DNA of 64,000 nucleotides from Pycnopodia helianthoides (Eukaryota; Echinodermata; Asteroidea; Forcipulatida; Asteriidae). The DNA is taken from contig CM063246.1 in assembly GCA_032158295.1 (NCBI GenBank), positions 2,823,371-2,887,370 on the forward strand, given 5' to 3'. The notes below the pieces were generated by a model. That model ran no database searches, was not told where the DNA came from, and saw nothing but the letters and a program-made list of their open reading frames with translations. This document shows positions 10,677 through 22,196 of the stretch, piece after piece; position 1 is the first letter of the stretch, and every line of letters starts with the position of its first letter. The position numbers and the translations under genes are program-made.

Positions 10677-10830
10677 TTTCCAAACCTCGGCTTGGGCTCT
10701 GGCTTCAGCTTGGGCTCCGGCTCCGGCTTGGGCTTGGGCTCCCTTATCAATGTTGGAGCAGTGTATATTTTATGTGGTGTTTCCATCATTGAACAGAGCT
10801 TAGAGCCTGGAGCCGAGGTTTGATAAAAAT
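10677..10830. repeat. hexamer-rich repeat (GGCTTG/GGCTCC units)
   Basis: Begins CCAAACCTCGGCTTGGGCTC, has a core of six-base GGCTTG/GGCTCC units, and closes with GGAGCCGAGGTTTGATAAA, the inverse of its start. A smaller relative built on GAAGCC units lies at 50655-50695. The open minus-strand frame it creates (Lys/Pro/Glu repeats) is a by-product of the hexamer. Confidence 0.6.
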
Positions 10831-12256
10831 CCCCTAGTCTCATTTTCTGTTCAATCCACTACCATACCAATTAAGAACAATTGTGCCAACGGTAATGCTG
10901 CATAGGGTAATAACAAATCTGATATTTCATTTTTTTTTATTTTTTTTTTTAATATTCAAGCTTTTGTTGCATGAAGGATTTTTTCTACTCGCAGATGAGT
11001 TCTCACATGTAAAATAAATGTGCACCAAACTGTTTTGTTCATGTCTGCATTAAGTTTAACTTGTATAATTCTGCTTCTTGTGTGGTAAGGATACTGTTTC
11101 CAAAAGCTCATTGAAATCTATAACTCCAGGGCTTATCAAAAGGTGGAAAAAAACATAATTTTACATATGTAACTTCAAGGGGTTACCCAAAGGTGGAAAT
11201 GCTATTATTACAACATAACTTCTAAATTTTTTGCCAAAGTTTTAGACCTTTGACTCTCAACCCCTGAGTTTTAAAAGCACATTGGAATATGACTTGTACG
11301 ACGGTATTTTGACAAATTTCTGTTAAAGCTAGTCGCTTGCAAACATTATGAAATAGCCTGATGCAGCATGTACATAAGAAACTACATCAATAACGGTATA
11401 TTCTTAAAATAGGATGCAGTGCAAATTTGTACATCTTAAGTTCACAGAGCATAACTTGCACACCTTAAATGTTTATTTTTTTGTATGTGTCTGCTTATAA
11501 GAATAGGCATAGATTTCCTTGAAAAAGGGTGTTTTACTATGGTCTCAATTATTCTACCGGACCCAGGCTATGCATTCAAACATATAAAATAGCACTTCAA
11601 ATCTTGCAACTGCCGTATGTTATCCAAACAAAAAATAAGAATGCCTCTGATTTCAGTGATTTCAGTATTTTTTTGGAAAACGAAAAGATTTGAAACTGTC
11701 TAAAACCCTGAGGGCTCAGAGGTGTTTCATTCCTTCAAGTTTCTAGTTTGAAAATGGAGGGACTCTGTGTAGAAACTAAACTGCAGTAAAACTTCTTTTA
11801 TGTCCGAGTTATTTCTGAATGGAGCAATCTTCCATTTACATGTGGTGAATGCGGTTTGGACCCAACCCGTTAGAAAAAAAAAAACATGGTGCAAATTTGA
11901 AAGAACGATATGGGGTCATGAAGACTTAATGTATTCAAACTTGATCAACCTAAAAGTGAGTAGGAATTAAGTGTAAACATGCTTTTACGGTTATATTGAT
12001 TTGGACTCTGTGTTTTCTCAATTTTAGTCAAAATTGTATTATGACAAAATGTGGTGGGTTTTTCTTTTATTTAAGGCACCAGTTGGTCAACTTGATCTTA
12101 ATGTAACAAAATCCCTCTCAAACAAATTTGTTTTTCTTTGTTACTTTTGTAAACACCTGTCGGAGTGGTAGGTTTTTTTTTAACGACATATTCTTAAGTG
12201 TAAATTCAGTAAACATAGTGTAATGTTGTTTAATTGCCTTTAATAACCAGATTTAG

Positions 12257-12262
12257 AATAAA
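12257..12262 (+). other. candidate poly(A) signal of the RRM gene
   Basis: AATAAA in TTTAGAATAAACTTGG, followed about 25-45 nt later by a GT-rich stretch (CTGTTGTAATAAGTGTGTG), the usual arrangement for cleavage and polyadenylation. An alternative AATAAA lies at 11013. Confidence 0.4.
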
Positions 12263-13816
12263 CTTGGCAGCTTATTAATCTGTTGTAATAAGTGTGTGAT
12301 TTATTTTTTACAAAATTATGAAGTTGTATTGGGGGAAAGTGCAGGTGGTTCACAATTCACATCCAGTATGGTAATCAGTAACAGGGCTGGAATGTCCGTG
12401 GGGGGGGGGGCGTAAAACCAACAAGACCGCAGGGCTTAGAGCTCAAAGTGTTTACTGGACCAGAATTTATTTTTAATTTTTTTTTCAAGACCAGATTTAA
12501 AATGAGAGTAAACTTGCTGATACAGTTCAGCATGCATTAACCTGTTTTTATTTGAACATAAGACAAGCAAGAGAAGATTTATCTCATTTGTCTTTCATAA
12601 TAAGTTCACTTCATTACTGAACAGAATTGGAAAGTATTCTATCAGACCCAAAGTCAACATTAGAACATAATTGTTTTGTTATTACGCACTGAGGTATTGT
12701 TAATCAATTGGAAAAACACCTGGCAGCCAGATTTGTTGGGTCTTGAGTTTATTTGCCAGATCATGCTAAAACCACTTTGGGCTTACAGGAAATGGGGGCA
12801 CATTTTGCTCTGTAATTTCCAACGTTTAGGGCAATTTTTATGAATCAATACCAGGTTCTACATAATGATGTAAAACATATTATTTGCAGGCATTTATGTA
12901 GGTTTTTTCCAAATTGTTTATGATATCTCTTAAGTATGACTTTTGGCTTGCTAAATCATGCTAATTCATAATTAGACATTATAAGTCATAATATGACTTT
13001 TAAAGTCACAATTATAAGATATAAGTCATATATTTAAATTTCTTTTCATCTTTCTCGGTGTTCCTTTAACGCTTCCGTTGCAATTTCCAAGAAACTTTTT
13101 TTTTTTTTTTTTTAAGTTTAATGTTTTAGCTTCGCCGTGTGTGGCGCTGTTTTGATGGACAGTGCCGATCAGCAGTACGAGCACGTGTACACTGTTGTGT
13201 GTTTACACATTTTGTATTCGTACATGTACATGTACATGGTACACATTAATTGCATCGAACGAATGGTGTGTGCGGAACTGAGTGACTGCATGAACTGCTG
13301 AGGAAATGCTAGGACTTCCCGTTCAAAAAATCCGAGATAGGAATAACCACCTCTCGTCACAGTGCGTTGTAAGTATTTAAGCTGATGACTGTTCGTATTT
13401 TTTGTAAATAAAGTGAGGAAAATAGAAGAAAGTTGGAAGCAAATGCATAGGCCTACTGGTCGCCAGGCAGGCTAAGCTGGTGCATACGTACGGGGACGTG
13501 TGAAGCTGAAGATGAGCCCTTAGCTTCAGGCTTAGTTAGATTGAAAGTAAGAGCAAGGAACAGTAAATGCTTGCTCAAGTCTACATTTTAGTAGTGTGAA
13601 AAAGCATGATCATTGGTTAGAGTACTTTGCACCTCAGATTGGGGTGGGAGTATGCATGGTGTCCTAAATTATGTACGTGGTTGTTAATATGCCGTCCCTC
13701 GTTTCGGCTCCGAATGATTGATAATGATTTCTACTAGTAAAAAACATACCTTGTCATAACTCATAGTCGTATAGTTCTATAGGACTAGGGTGGGGGTAGT
13801 TGCGAAAATCATACCC

Positions 13817-14208
13817 TTAAGGGAACATTACATAATTGGTTTTTGCTAACAAAACAGTTGCTGACAGTGTAAGCACTTTATGTAATCCACCGTATACATA
13901 AACTGACAAACCTGTAGAAGTCTGAGATCGATCGGCCATCTGGGTCACGAGAAAATAGTGAAAAACCGATTGCACATTTGCATGAAATCATATAGATTCA
14001 ACAAATGAATAAAACGTTCACTGAGCGATAAACTCCAATCGGAAAATTAGTTTTTTCATTTCTCATCAAATATGGCATTTCAGACAGAAATATTTCAAGG
14101 GATGTTTTCTACTACCATCATTAGACCATGTAAGTGTTATGTAAATCTGTGATCAAAAAGTATATTTTACATTTTTTTTTTCTTACCAATTCTGTAATGT
14201 TCCTTTAA
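13817..14208. mobile_element. TTAA-flanked MITE, subfamily A3, copy 1
   Basis: Bounded by TTAA. The ends GGGAACATTACATAATTGG and (minus strand) AAGGAACATTACAGAATTGG are inverted repeats. The interior contains GATCGATCGGCCATCTGGGT and AAATATTTCAAGGGATGTTT. The second copy at 34956-35343 is close to identical through most of its length, which points to recent activity. The layout is that of family A. Confidence 0.78.
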
Positions 14209-14644
14209 TCCTCTGGACATTCTTCGACCACTCCCAGAACTACTCCAAGGTTCGATCCGCTATCGTCTCTATGAACCTCATAGAGCTACATGTACAAAAT
14301 CCTGTACAAAACTTGTTGCCATTCACGTTTCTGCACCTGGACTTGGAGTTCTCTTTTGAAACCGGATCTCGCCAAAATTAGGCTCTACGTGTTCCTTGTA
14401 CTCTCATTGAGCGTTGCATGGGTCCAGAAAATCCACTCCGCTCCAACATTTTAAATGTACCCAATTACTGCGCCGTCATTATCACGTTTGTACTCTTTCA
14501 TTCTTATGATTTGTCCAGTAGGATTCAAATTAAAATATCTCCAAATCATGTGGAATTTAAGTGTAATTTTAAACATTGTGATTCTTGTTGTTCGACTGTC
14601 GTTGTGTAATGTATCGATCCTATCATCTACGGACCAACTCCTCA
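14209..14644. other. non-coding, unassigned
   Basis: No gene is recognised. Short open frames (for example from 14418) have no recognisable domain or splice context. It may be an old repeat, but I found no second copy in the window. Confidence 0.4.
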
Positions 14645-14886
14645 GGGCCCAATTTCATAGAGCTGCTAAGCACAACAATTTGCTTAGCATGAAATTTCTT
14701 CATTGATAAAAATGGGATTACCAACAAAATTTCCACGTGATTTTCAGGATAAGCAAACAGCTGCTGAATACCAGTAACAAGCAATATGCAACACATGGAA
14801 ATTTGGTTGGTAACCCTGTTTTTATCAAGGAAGAAATTTCATGCTAGGCAAATTGTTGTGCTTAGCAGCTTTATGAAATTGGGCCC
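14645..14886. mobile_element. family C MITE, best-preserved copy
   Basis: Terminal inverted repeats are long: GGGCCCAATTTCATAGAGCT then GCTAAGCACAACAATTTGC on the left, with the exact inverse order (GCAAATTGTTGTGCTTAGC, TTTATGAAATTGGGCCC) on the right, about 39 bp with few mismatches. At 242 bp with no coding capacity, it is the reference copy for the family here. Confidence 0.88.
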
Positions 14887-15382
14887 AAAAATTACCAATT
14901 AGATGACCTTGAGGGCTTTGTCCGGGCGGGGCAATAGAGGACTTGGGAACACTTGTTAGTAGTGTGACAGCAGACAAATAACTTAGTAATTTGTTTCATA
15001 TGTTTTCATAATTCAAGACTGTGGAGACTAAAGTTCACCATAGTAAACAAGCTATGGGGTTTCAGCTGAACCATTTTAAAAACCATGCGCCCAATGCTAG
15101 CCTAGAAGGTACTGGATTTTGTGGCAGTCTGTGGTACCTTTGTTGGGTTTTAAGGAAAAATCACCTTCCCCTTAAAATGGGACTTTCGTCATGATCACAG
15201 CAGGCTGTACATGAAATCATGAACTCTAACCCAGTTACTGCATGCGCGCACGCTGGCCGTCACATCACATTTATAACATGATGAAAGTGCCCTTTGTGAT
15301 GTGACGACCAGCGCGTGCAGTATCTGGGTTACTTTCCATGTACACAGCCACAGGCTGCTATGATCATGACGACAATCCCCCT
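14887..15382. other. non-coding
   Basis: No gene is seen. Around 15228-15328 an imperfect inverted repeat pairs CAGTTACTGCATGCGCGCAC with GCGCGTGCAGTATCTGGGTT, and GCCGTCACATCACA with TGTGATGTGACGACC, a hairpin of about 100 bp that is probably another MITE. Confidence 0.45.
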
Positions 15383-15715
15383 TTAAAGATAGGTTATACC
15401 TTTGGTAATTACTGCAAAAATGAATGTCTGTTATGACCATAAAAACTCAATTGGTAAGAAGCACTGCAGCTGTTGATGGTCTTTGACATTTTGAGAAACG
15501 ATTCTCTTTTAACAAATGTGGCTTTAGAGAAAGAGGTTCAAAAAAATTCCATTCTGAGAAACGTTTCATGCATGAAACATTCTCAGATTGTGTATTCCCA
15601 TTACAGATTATTCTTCCTGCGTGGACATAACCGCTCCAGATTTTCAGCGATATCTTAAAAACACTACCACTTTTTGAAACAAAAAAGGTTAATTTTATTG
15701 GATACATTCATAGGA
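15383..15715 (+). mobile_element. TTAA-type MITE, subfamily A2, copy
   Basis: Starts at TTAAAGATAGGTTATACCTT and runs through CTCAATTGGTAAGAAGCACT, GAGAAACGATTCTC and TCTTCCTGCGTGGACATAAC. Comparable blocks occur in the same order at 19913-20260, and the 5' part also matches 21293-21618 and 63713-63995. The 3' end is poorly defined. Confidence 0.55.
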
Positions 15716-15807
15716 TTGAAACAATCTAACGATGCACGCCCTCTGTGTTAGCTGCATGTGACACTCGGTTGACATGAAGCAGTTGAAATTGTCCATCTTG
15801 CTAAAAT

Positions 15808-15950
15808 GCAAGCATGCAACTTTTCCTCGGATCAGCTGATTTCCTCTTTTTTATTCTCAGTTTTACCATTTAAAATTGAAAAATACCGTACAAAATCATT
15901 GACATTTTGTAATTTCCTCTTTTCCGGTGAAGTTACAGTTGCATGCCTGA
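15808..15950. repeat. short dispersed repeat, copy 2
   Basis: Runs from AAGCATGCAACTTTTCCTCG to GTTACAGTTGCATGCCTG. The ends are imperfect inverted repeats (CAAGCATGCAACT against CAGGCATGCAACT). The related copy is at 325-478. Confidence 0.5.
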
Positions 15951-16134
15951 AAATGGCAAAAGCAGATGTGCACAGATAGCTACTGTAGGTATCATTTGCT
16001 CGACCCACCGGTCTCATCCAAGACCGCTGGGATGGGCTGAGGAGCTTGTACAAATTCTTGTTCAGGATGTAGTGATACATGATGGGAACAACTGTACTGC
16101 AGTCGGCGCAATGCGCATGTACACACACCGTATG

Positions 16135-16362
16135 TTAACCCTCCTACTGTCAGTGACTCTTGGCAACATTTTCCATTGAGTTGACCAACCATTTGAAACC
16201 ATTCGACTGCCAAGGTTGTGTACGGTGGCACAATGTGCACAGAACTAACTGTGTACTGTGTACGTGCATTCCCTCATGGTATCATATTTCAGGCTGGCAT
16301 AGTTTATCTATCATTCAAAACCACTTGAATGGTATTGAATGGTCAGACAGCAAGAGGGTTAA
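16135..16362 (+). mobile_element. piggyBac-like MITE, family P1, copy 1
   Basis: 228 bp including TTAA at both ends. The ends read TTAACCCTCCTACTGTCAGT and CAGACAGCAAGAGGGTTAA, inverted repeats starting CCCT(C) directly inside TTAA, as in piggyBac elements. A full-length copy in the opposite orientation lies at 39507-39736 and is highly similar. It has no transposase, so it is a non-autonomous derivative. Confidence 0.85.
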
Positions 16363-16399
16363 AGCATGGAGGCTCCGTGGATAATGTAAATCATCTTTT

Positions 16400-16689
16400 T
16401 TAACTCGTTGACTGCCTGTCATAGATTCCTAGGGCGTTCCCATTTGCCAAGTGCAGTGCGCATGCGTGCATACCAAATAGCTACTATACAAAAAAAAATT
16501 GAACATACACATTCTAAGGATGCCATGTCCTCACCACTGTCAGAAGCGTATTTGTTGCGTGCTCAGTGATGCCAGTGTATTTAAATAACAATACAAAGCC
16601 CTTTCATTCCCTACGAGTATACTCGTAGTGGCAGAAGCGGTTACACCTGTTACTACGAATATACTCGTAGGCGGCAGTCAACGTGTTAA
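16400..16689. mobile_element. piggyBac-like MITE, family P2
   Basis: 290 bp with TTAA at both ends and inverted termini: TTAACTCGTTGACTGCC and GGCAGTCAACGTGTTAA (15 of 17 positions pair). The interior has a perfect 18-bp palindrome CTACGAGTATACTCGTAG at 16611-16628 and a second, near-identical block (CTACGAATATACTCGTAG). It lies only 37 bp after family P1. No coding capacity. Confidence 0.8.
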
Positions 16690-19065
16690 ACCAACGTAAG
16701 AAGAATGTTGCAATCGTGCCCTATTTTTAGGACAACGCAAAGAATGACGATAATTATTTGCAATGGATTTACACAATAGATCTACAATATTATAGGTAGT
16801 CGAATCTTTCATAAACAGGAAGAGTTGACCTGGGGTATAGACGGATTGTGCTCTCCAGGTGGTCACTGTGACCTACATGTGGGTGTCAAACATCAACAAA
16901 CAAGGTGCCCTTCGTAGGAAAGTGCCCTTGTTGTAAAGTACATGATGATTGTTGCATTTATGTTTATTCGATCCAGGGTTTTCTTTCTCGAAATCTGTGA
17001 ATAATAAATCCAGAGTTTATACCAGAGACCTTACCGGAGTGGCTGAATAAAGCCAGTAAGGACAGTTCCAGCAAGTCTTGGAAATTATACAAAGAACGTT
17101 GTGTTCACGATATGTTGCTCACACATGGACGATCGCGATCACACACTTTAAAACACAAGAATGTCACAACTTTGAAGCTGAAATCATCCACTTAAAGAGA
17201 AGGTTTGCCAAAACTGATTTTGTTGGTCCCTTTTGAAATTCAGTAAGGCTAGTAATGTACGAAACAGTAACGTGGTTTAAATCAATGTCACAACATACAA
17301 CTTTAATAAAAGGGCTTAGTAACTGTGTTATTATTTACACACAAAAAAAGCCGACTGTCGGTGTACTCGCTCTGTCACAACAAAGTCTATGCACATTTTT
17401 GCCATCCGCTGAGATGATGTACGTAGTACCCACTACGTGATGACATGTAAACATTGGTCTTGCAATCAGTCTATTAGGTCAGGAGGAATGGTCCAATGCG
17501 CATCTGATACATCAGCCCATCCCATGGCCCAGTGCCTTTGGACCAGTGTCAATGTCCCTGTGTATCATACAGTGAAGTGCAATTTCTGGGCTAAGCAGCA
17601 TTTACACGCTTACCTGAAATGGTGGCAAAAGTGATGGGCATTGATGAATACTTCCATAAAATAAATACTTCCATAAAGATAAGTCTTCTCTTAAAGTGCT
17701 TGCTATGTTAACATTTTAAAAAGTCAAATGTTAAACTGTGCAGATATTTTTGTATCTTTTTCCGCATTTCAATTCTTGTCTTGCAAAAATAATTCTGGTC
17801 TAGTAAACATTTCAAGCTACCAGCCCTGCGGTCTTGTGGATTCCCCCCCCCCCCAAATTCGAGCCAGCGTTGCCTCATGTTATGAAATGCCCCTACAATG
17901 GAATGTACTGGTACTCCTACAAATACAATCTTTAGTTGTCAATAATGTCCTAGAAACCACCTTTTGCTTCATATTTGTACACACAATATTTTGACACTGT
18001 TTGTTCATATCCACTTAACATGCCTGTCTGCAAAACAAATGAGGTAATAATCTAGATTTAGATCTTTCACACAGCGCCGAAACGAGGGGGCAAATGGCAC
18101 CCGAGGGTGTACAAAACCCATGGACCATGTCACCGCGGGCAACAATTGTTTTGTTATACCTCTGTCTTGAATTCTTAGTAATATTTTCCTCATCTGAAGG
18201 ACTTCAATTTTATCAAAACGATGATAATCTCGATCCTTTGCTGCACAGAAAGTTGTACGACGCGCGCGTGCGCGTGAGAGGAGAGTGGTACATGGATATT
18301 TGTTGCCCGCTCATGTGGTCGTTCTGCACCAATGAAAATACAGCATTCAAGACAGAGGTATAACAAAAAGAGTTGCACCACTTTTTCTAGGAAGGCACTT
18401 CTGTAGTTTCCATTCGCATTTCTCTTAAACCAGCCCCTTTTCAGCGCTCTTGTTGTTATGTCATTTGCTATTTTTTTATAAGACATTCTGACTGTGAGTG
18501 TACAAACAAATACATTGCCTGCTTGATGGAAAACTAGTTTTAAAATCACTGGAATTATCACATTAAAGCTTACAAATGTAACATTTTACTCTGGTGATTT
18601 CTAATCTCAAAAGTCCAGGTTTCAAATGGTTGGGCACCCAGGAAGGTATGGACATCAATTTATTTATTTATTTATTTATTTTTTTGGGGGGGGGGGCACA
18701 TGCCCCCTTAGTTACGCTACTGCCAGCCCACTGCCTCATTTTGGAATGTTTCTCATTCAAGCTACATGTATACAACCTGCCGTTTATCAAACATACAGTG
18801 AAATCACTTGTTCACTTAAAGTGAATTTTGCTTTTGAAAATAGTTTTTAGTTCCTTTTTTCCCTCTTACCTTTTACATGTTTTACATAAGATCTGACCAT
18901 TGTGGACCCCAACCCCACAAAAAAAAAACAAAAAAAAAAAAACCCAAAACAAACTTTTAAAACTCTTGGTCTATTAACTTTTTAGGAAGAAAGAATTTAA
19001 TATCTTTTTTTTTGGGGGGGGGGGGGCAAATTCAATACAGAAAAATGCACTTGGCAACATCAACA
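16690..19065. other. non-coding, unassigned
   Basis: I find no gene in this 2.4 kb. It holds low-complexity runs (C12 near 17848, TTTA repeats at 18660-18680, G runs at 18685 and 19014, A runs at 18920). A 21-nt stretch at 18180-18210 and several short frames lack splice context or recognisable motifs. An (A/T)GATA site or two occur, at chance frequency. Confidence 0.45.
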
Positions 19066-19210
19066 GGGCCCAATAGCATAAAACTGTTTTATAGCAGAAA
19101 GTACTGCTTGCCAAAATTCTTTGCTAAACAAAAAAAGTGGGGAACCAGTGGCACCAATTTAAACTTTATGGCATATTGGCTGGTACCCTGTTTCTGCTAA
19201 GCATGATTTT
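19066..19210. mobile_element. family C MITE fragment
   Basis: Begins GGGCCCAATAGCATAAAACT and ends in the inner right-arm sequence GGTACCCTGTTTCTGCTAAG. The right terminus is lost. A further fragment ending GAATTGGGCCTAG lies at 19735-19822. Confidence 0.6.
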
Positions 19211-19554
19211 CGTTTGTACTTATAATATTTATAAGGCTATGTCACACAGGGCAACCACTTGCACCTGTGCACTTTATGCAAAAGGGAAAAGGAATACTTG
19301 GTTTATAGCACTAGAGGCAATCTCGGTATTACATGTATACAGGATTGGTAAGGATAAAAAACATTTTCGTTTAATTTTTGTTCTGAAAGCTTACTGATTT
19401 TGAAGTTTATACTAGAAAATATATTTTTCTGTGAAATATTTCCCTCTGAAATAAAGTCATATTCAAGTAAACTGTATCTGAAAAGCACAACAGTCGATTT
19501 CGGTTGTTACAACCAAACTAAGGATAATGTGTTAACTTGCTGAAAAATGTGCCG

Positions 19555-19712
19555 TATGGTTTTTTCACTATTTTCTCCTGACTCGCACATTGGAACTAAG
19601 GCCCAAGTTTTCACAGGTTTGTTATTTGATACGGATGATTAACCACACAAAACATGAACACTGTCTGCGACTATGTAGTTAGTCAGTTCTACCAATCCTG
19701 TATTATACTTTT
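19555..19712 (+). mobile_element. family A MITE, 3' fragment
   Basis: Matches the right half of 1234-1596: TTCACTATTTTCTC, TTTTCACAGGTTTGTTATTT, ACACAAAACATGAACACTG and TACCAATCCTGTATTATAC. The left half is missing. Confidence 0.6.
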
Positions 19713-19912
19713 AAAACTCACTTTCCCCAAGAAAATAATGAGAAAACTGAAGCGTGAGTAAATTTTCTTATCGGAGATTGCCCGGCACTTGTTGCCAGTA
19801 AATTGCTTCTTGTGAATTGGGCCTAGACAGTCACCTCAGTAAAGTAGGGTGAATACATCGTTGCAAAGGATAATGCGATTTGAAAGTCAAATGGTTTAAA
19901 GTCTAAACTGGT

Positions 19913-20260
19913 TTAAAGGCACAGTACACGTTTGATAATGACTCTGAAAATTAATGGCAATAAAAAATTAACTTACTTGGTAAGAAGTACAGCAGCCTTG
20001 GGTAGTATAATGAATTTTGAGAAACTTTTAACTTTGAAGTACTACGGTTATGGAAAATATATCGCTTTTTATTCCCCAAAATTTGAATCTGAGAAGCGTT
20101 TCTGTCAGAAGCGCTTTTCAGACTGTGTATTCCTATGGGGAATATTCTTCCTGCGTGGAAATATTCGCTCCGGTTTTTCGGTGATATCTCAAAAACGCGA
20201 CCACCTTTTGAAGTGAAAATTTCACAGGTTAGTTTTATTGTATGTAGGAGTCAAATGGTA
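19913..20260 (+). mobile_element. TTAA-type MITE, subfamily A2
   Basis: Starts TTAAAGGCACAGTACACGTT. The interior contains TTACTTGGTAAGAAGTACAG, TTGAATCTGAGAAGCGTTTC and ATTCTTCCTGCGTGGAAATA, as at 15383-15715. The 3' boundary is uncertain. Confidence 0.6.
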
Positions 20261-20296
20261 AAGAAGAGAGTAAATTAAATCCTCGTCATAAATAAA

Positions 20297-20722
20297 AGTA
20301 GGATCATACTTTGGTTATGACTCTGAACAAAATTGTGCTTCTATCCAAAAGCTTACTTGTCATAAAGATGGTAATGTTGGTAAGCATCCTGGGAAATTTT
20401 TTCATCTGAAATGCCCCCGTTGATTAGAAATCAACAAAAACCATTTGAATCTGAGAAAAACGGTTCCTGCATGAATCATTTCTCCGATTTCTGAGGGTTG
20501 GTGTCCATTCGTGAATGCTACGGCCAGAGATGCGGTTGGTACCCGCTGTCACCTTGTGGATGGATTCTACTTACAAATGTGAAAATACCGAGACAGTTTT
20601 TTGGGCTGTTTTCTCAGCAAGTAGACACTGTCCTCAGCTGAAACTTTCACAGGTGACTTCTGTTGTTTCTTTCTTGATAATTGTGCCAATAACTCAGCAA
20701 AAACCAAATGATGACCCTATTT
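20297..20722. mobile_element. inverted-repeat element, family B, copy 1
   Basis: The ends GTAGGATCATACTTTGG and GATGACCCTA are inverted. Shared internal blocks with 25627-26068 include GTTGATTAGAAATCAA, GGTTGGTACCCGCTGTCACC, TTCTCAGCAAGTAGACACTG and CAGCTGAAACTTTC. About 426 bp, no coding capacity. Confidence 0.7.
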
Positions 20723-20846
20723 TTAACTGAGAGGGGAAAAGATCTTAAAAACCAATCAGAATAATGTTTTCGTTTTTGTTTTTTTACCATGATAAATACA
20801 CTGAACATTAAACATAAGTGTAAGTCTCACATTTCAAGATATTAGG

Positions 20847-20990
20847 GCTATATAATAGCTCAGTTGATCCAGAGATCACGGGTTGAATTCCCGCTCTAGT
20901 CAATGTTTCTTTGTTCGACCCCAAATTAAGATGTGTTACAAGTTAAACCCCCTTAAAACCAAGTTGTCTTTTGAAGTTAGCAAGAACCAT
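20847..20990 (+). mobile_element. tRNA-derived SINE (family 2), head deleted
   Basis: AGGGCTATATAATAGCTCAG supplies the A-box region and GGGTTGAATTCCCGCTCTAG the B-box region. The family body follows (TGTTTCTTTGTTCGACCCCA). Part of the tRNA-like head between the A and B boxes is missing. Confidence 0.65.
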
Positions 20991-21292
20991 GTGCAGTCTT
21001 TTATAATTTGATTTTTTTTTTGTTAAGGGGAAGGATAAATTAATTAAGCAATCAGCGTAACTACATCTCATACATGTGTTTGATGTTGACCAGGAAAGAC
21101 CAATCACTCCATGACTGTGTGTATTTTCAGTTTGCGGAGGATATTTTTTATTTGCTAAGTCTACTTTATCATGCTCCCATTATCGTGCCTGTCGTATCTC
21201 AAGGTTTTTTTCCTGATTTTGTATTTTTAAATTGAGGGCGCACCGCCCCATACTTTGCCAGATTGACGGTTAATTTGATTGGAAGTGAGTGG

Positions 21293-21618
21293 GTACTTTT
21301 GGTAATTACTCAAGAAATACATTACCATGAAAACTAATTCGGTAAGGAGCACCTGAGAGCTGCCGTTAGTATAAAAACATTGTGAGAAACGACTCCCTCT
21401 GGAGTAATGTAGTTTTTGAGAAAGAGGTAGTTTCTCACTAAAATATTTGAATCTGAGGCATGAAGCCTTTCTCAGGCATTTGAAAGCAAACAATTATTAT
21501 GCAACAAGGGTGTTTTTTCTTTCATTATTTTCTCGCAACTTCGATGACCAATTCAGCCCAAAATTTCACAGGTTTGTTATTTCATGCATGTTGGGATACA
21601 CCAAGTGAGGATACTGGT
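21293..21618 (+). mobile_element. subfamily A2 MITE, direct copy
   Basis: GGTACTTTTGGTAATTACTC, GGTAAGGAGCACCTGAGAGC and GAGAAACGACTCCCTCTGGA match 63713-63995 closely. The right end TGTTGGGATACACCAAGTGA is shared. It is immediately followed by a partial copy in the opposite direction. Confidence 0.65.
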
Positions 21619-21639
21619 CTTCGACAACTACCAAATGCC

Positions 21640-21835
21640 TGAAGCCTTTCTCAGATTCAAAATTGTGGGTGAAAATTTACCTCTTTCTCTAAAACTACAT
21701 TACTTCAAAGGGGGTTGTTTTAACAATGTTTTATACAATATCAATAGCTCTCAAGTCTTTACCAAGTAAGTTAATATTCTCAATAACTTGTGGAGTAATT
21801 ACCAAAAGTACACCCTGCCTTGAAGGGAGATTGTT
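21640..21835 (-). mobile_element. subfamily A2 MITE, inverted truncated copy
   Basis: On the minus strand it reads from AGGCAGGGTGTACTTTTGGT through AAGACTTGAGAGCT and CATTGTTAAAACAACCCCC. Together with 21293-21618 it forms a head-to-tail inverted pair about 540 bp long. Confidence 0.6.
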
Positions 21836-22052
21836 AGTGGCATATGCAAAAGTTTTTATTTGTTTTTTCATTTTGAAAGGGCAACATCGGTCAAAATTTG
21901 TTCATGGTATAAAACTGTTCTTAAATTGATTGCTTAAGAATAGTTTTATACCAATGGGAATTTTTATAAGCTTGGAGTATATGCAATTCCAGGTATAGTT
22001 TTACTGTAGAGATTGTGTGAATTTACTGTTTTTTATTGTGTTGTTTGTCAAG

Positions 22053-22196
22053 ATATTTCATTTTACCGCATTCACGGTCAAATGCATTATACGCGGCGTT
22101 GTAAACGCGCCGGGCTTGCGTCATTCTGTAAGACCAGTTAGTGTACGGCCAAGGTACGCAGGGTATGTGATTGGTCACGCAAGTTGTTTTTGTTTT
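22053..22196. repeat. 144-bp repeat, copy 1
   Basis: Runs from ATATTTCATTTTACCGCATT to CACGCAAGTTGTTTTTGTTT. The other copy, in the same orientation, is at 26708-26850 and differs at only a handful of positions. It is GC-richer than its surroundings (GCGGCGTTGTAAACGCGCCG). No coding capacity. Confidence 0.8.

Larger units (their letters stand above)
9900..13816 (+). other. RRM gene 3' UTR and downstream non-coding region
   Basis: After the stop at 9899 no further coding exon is seen. AATAAA occurs at 11013-11018 and, in a better context, at 12257-12262, so the 3' UTR may be about 2.4 kb. Repeat pieces lie at 10165-10300 and 10677-10830. From 12300 to 13816 I see only T-rich low complexity, a G10 run near 12400, and a 48-codon ATG frame at 13155-13301 with no recognisable similarity. 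Confidence 0.45.

Noticed and set aside
10583..10843. Lys/Pro/Glu-rich minus-strand protein
   Set aside because: Translation of a six-base repeat within a dispersed element.
13155..13301. 48-codon ATG frame (MDSADQQYEHVYTVV...) as first zfpm exon
   Set aside because: No similarity to FOG N-termini and no donor in frame; kept only as an unassigned frame.
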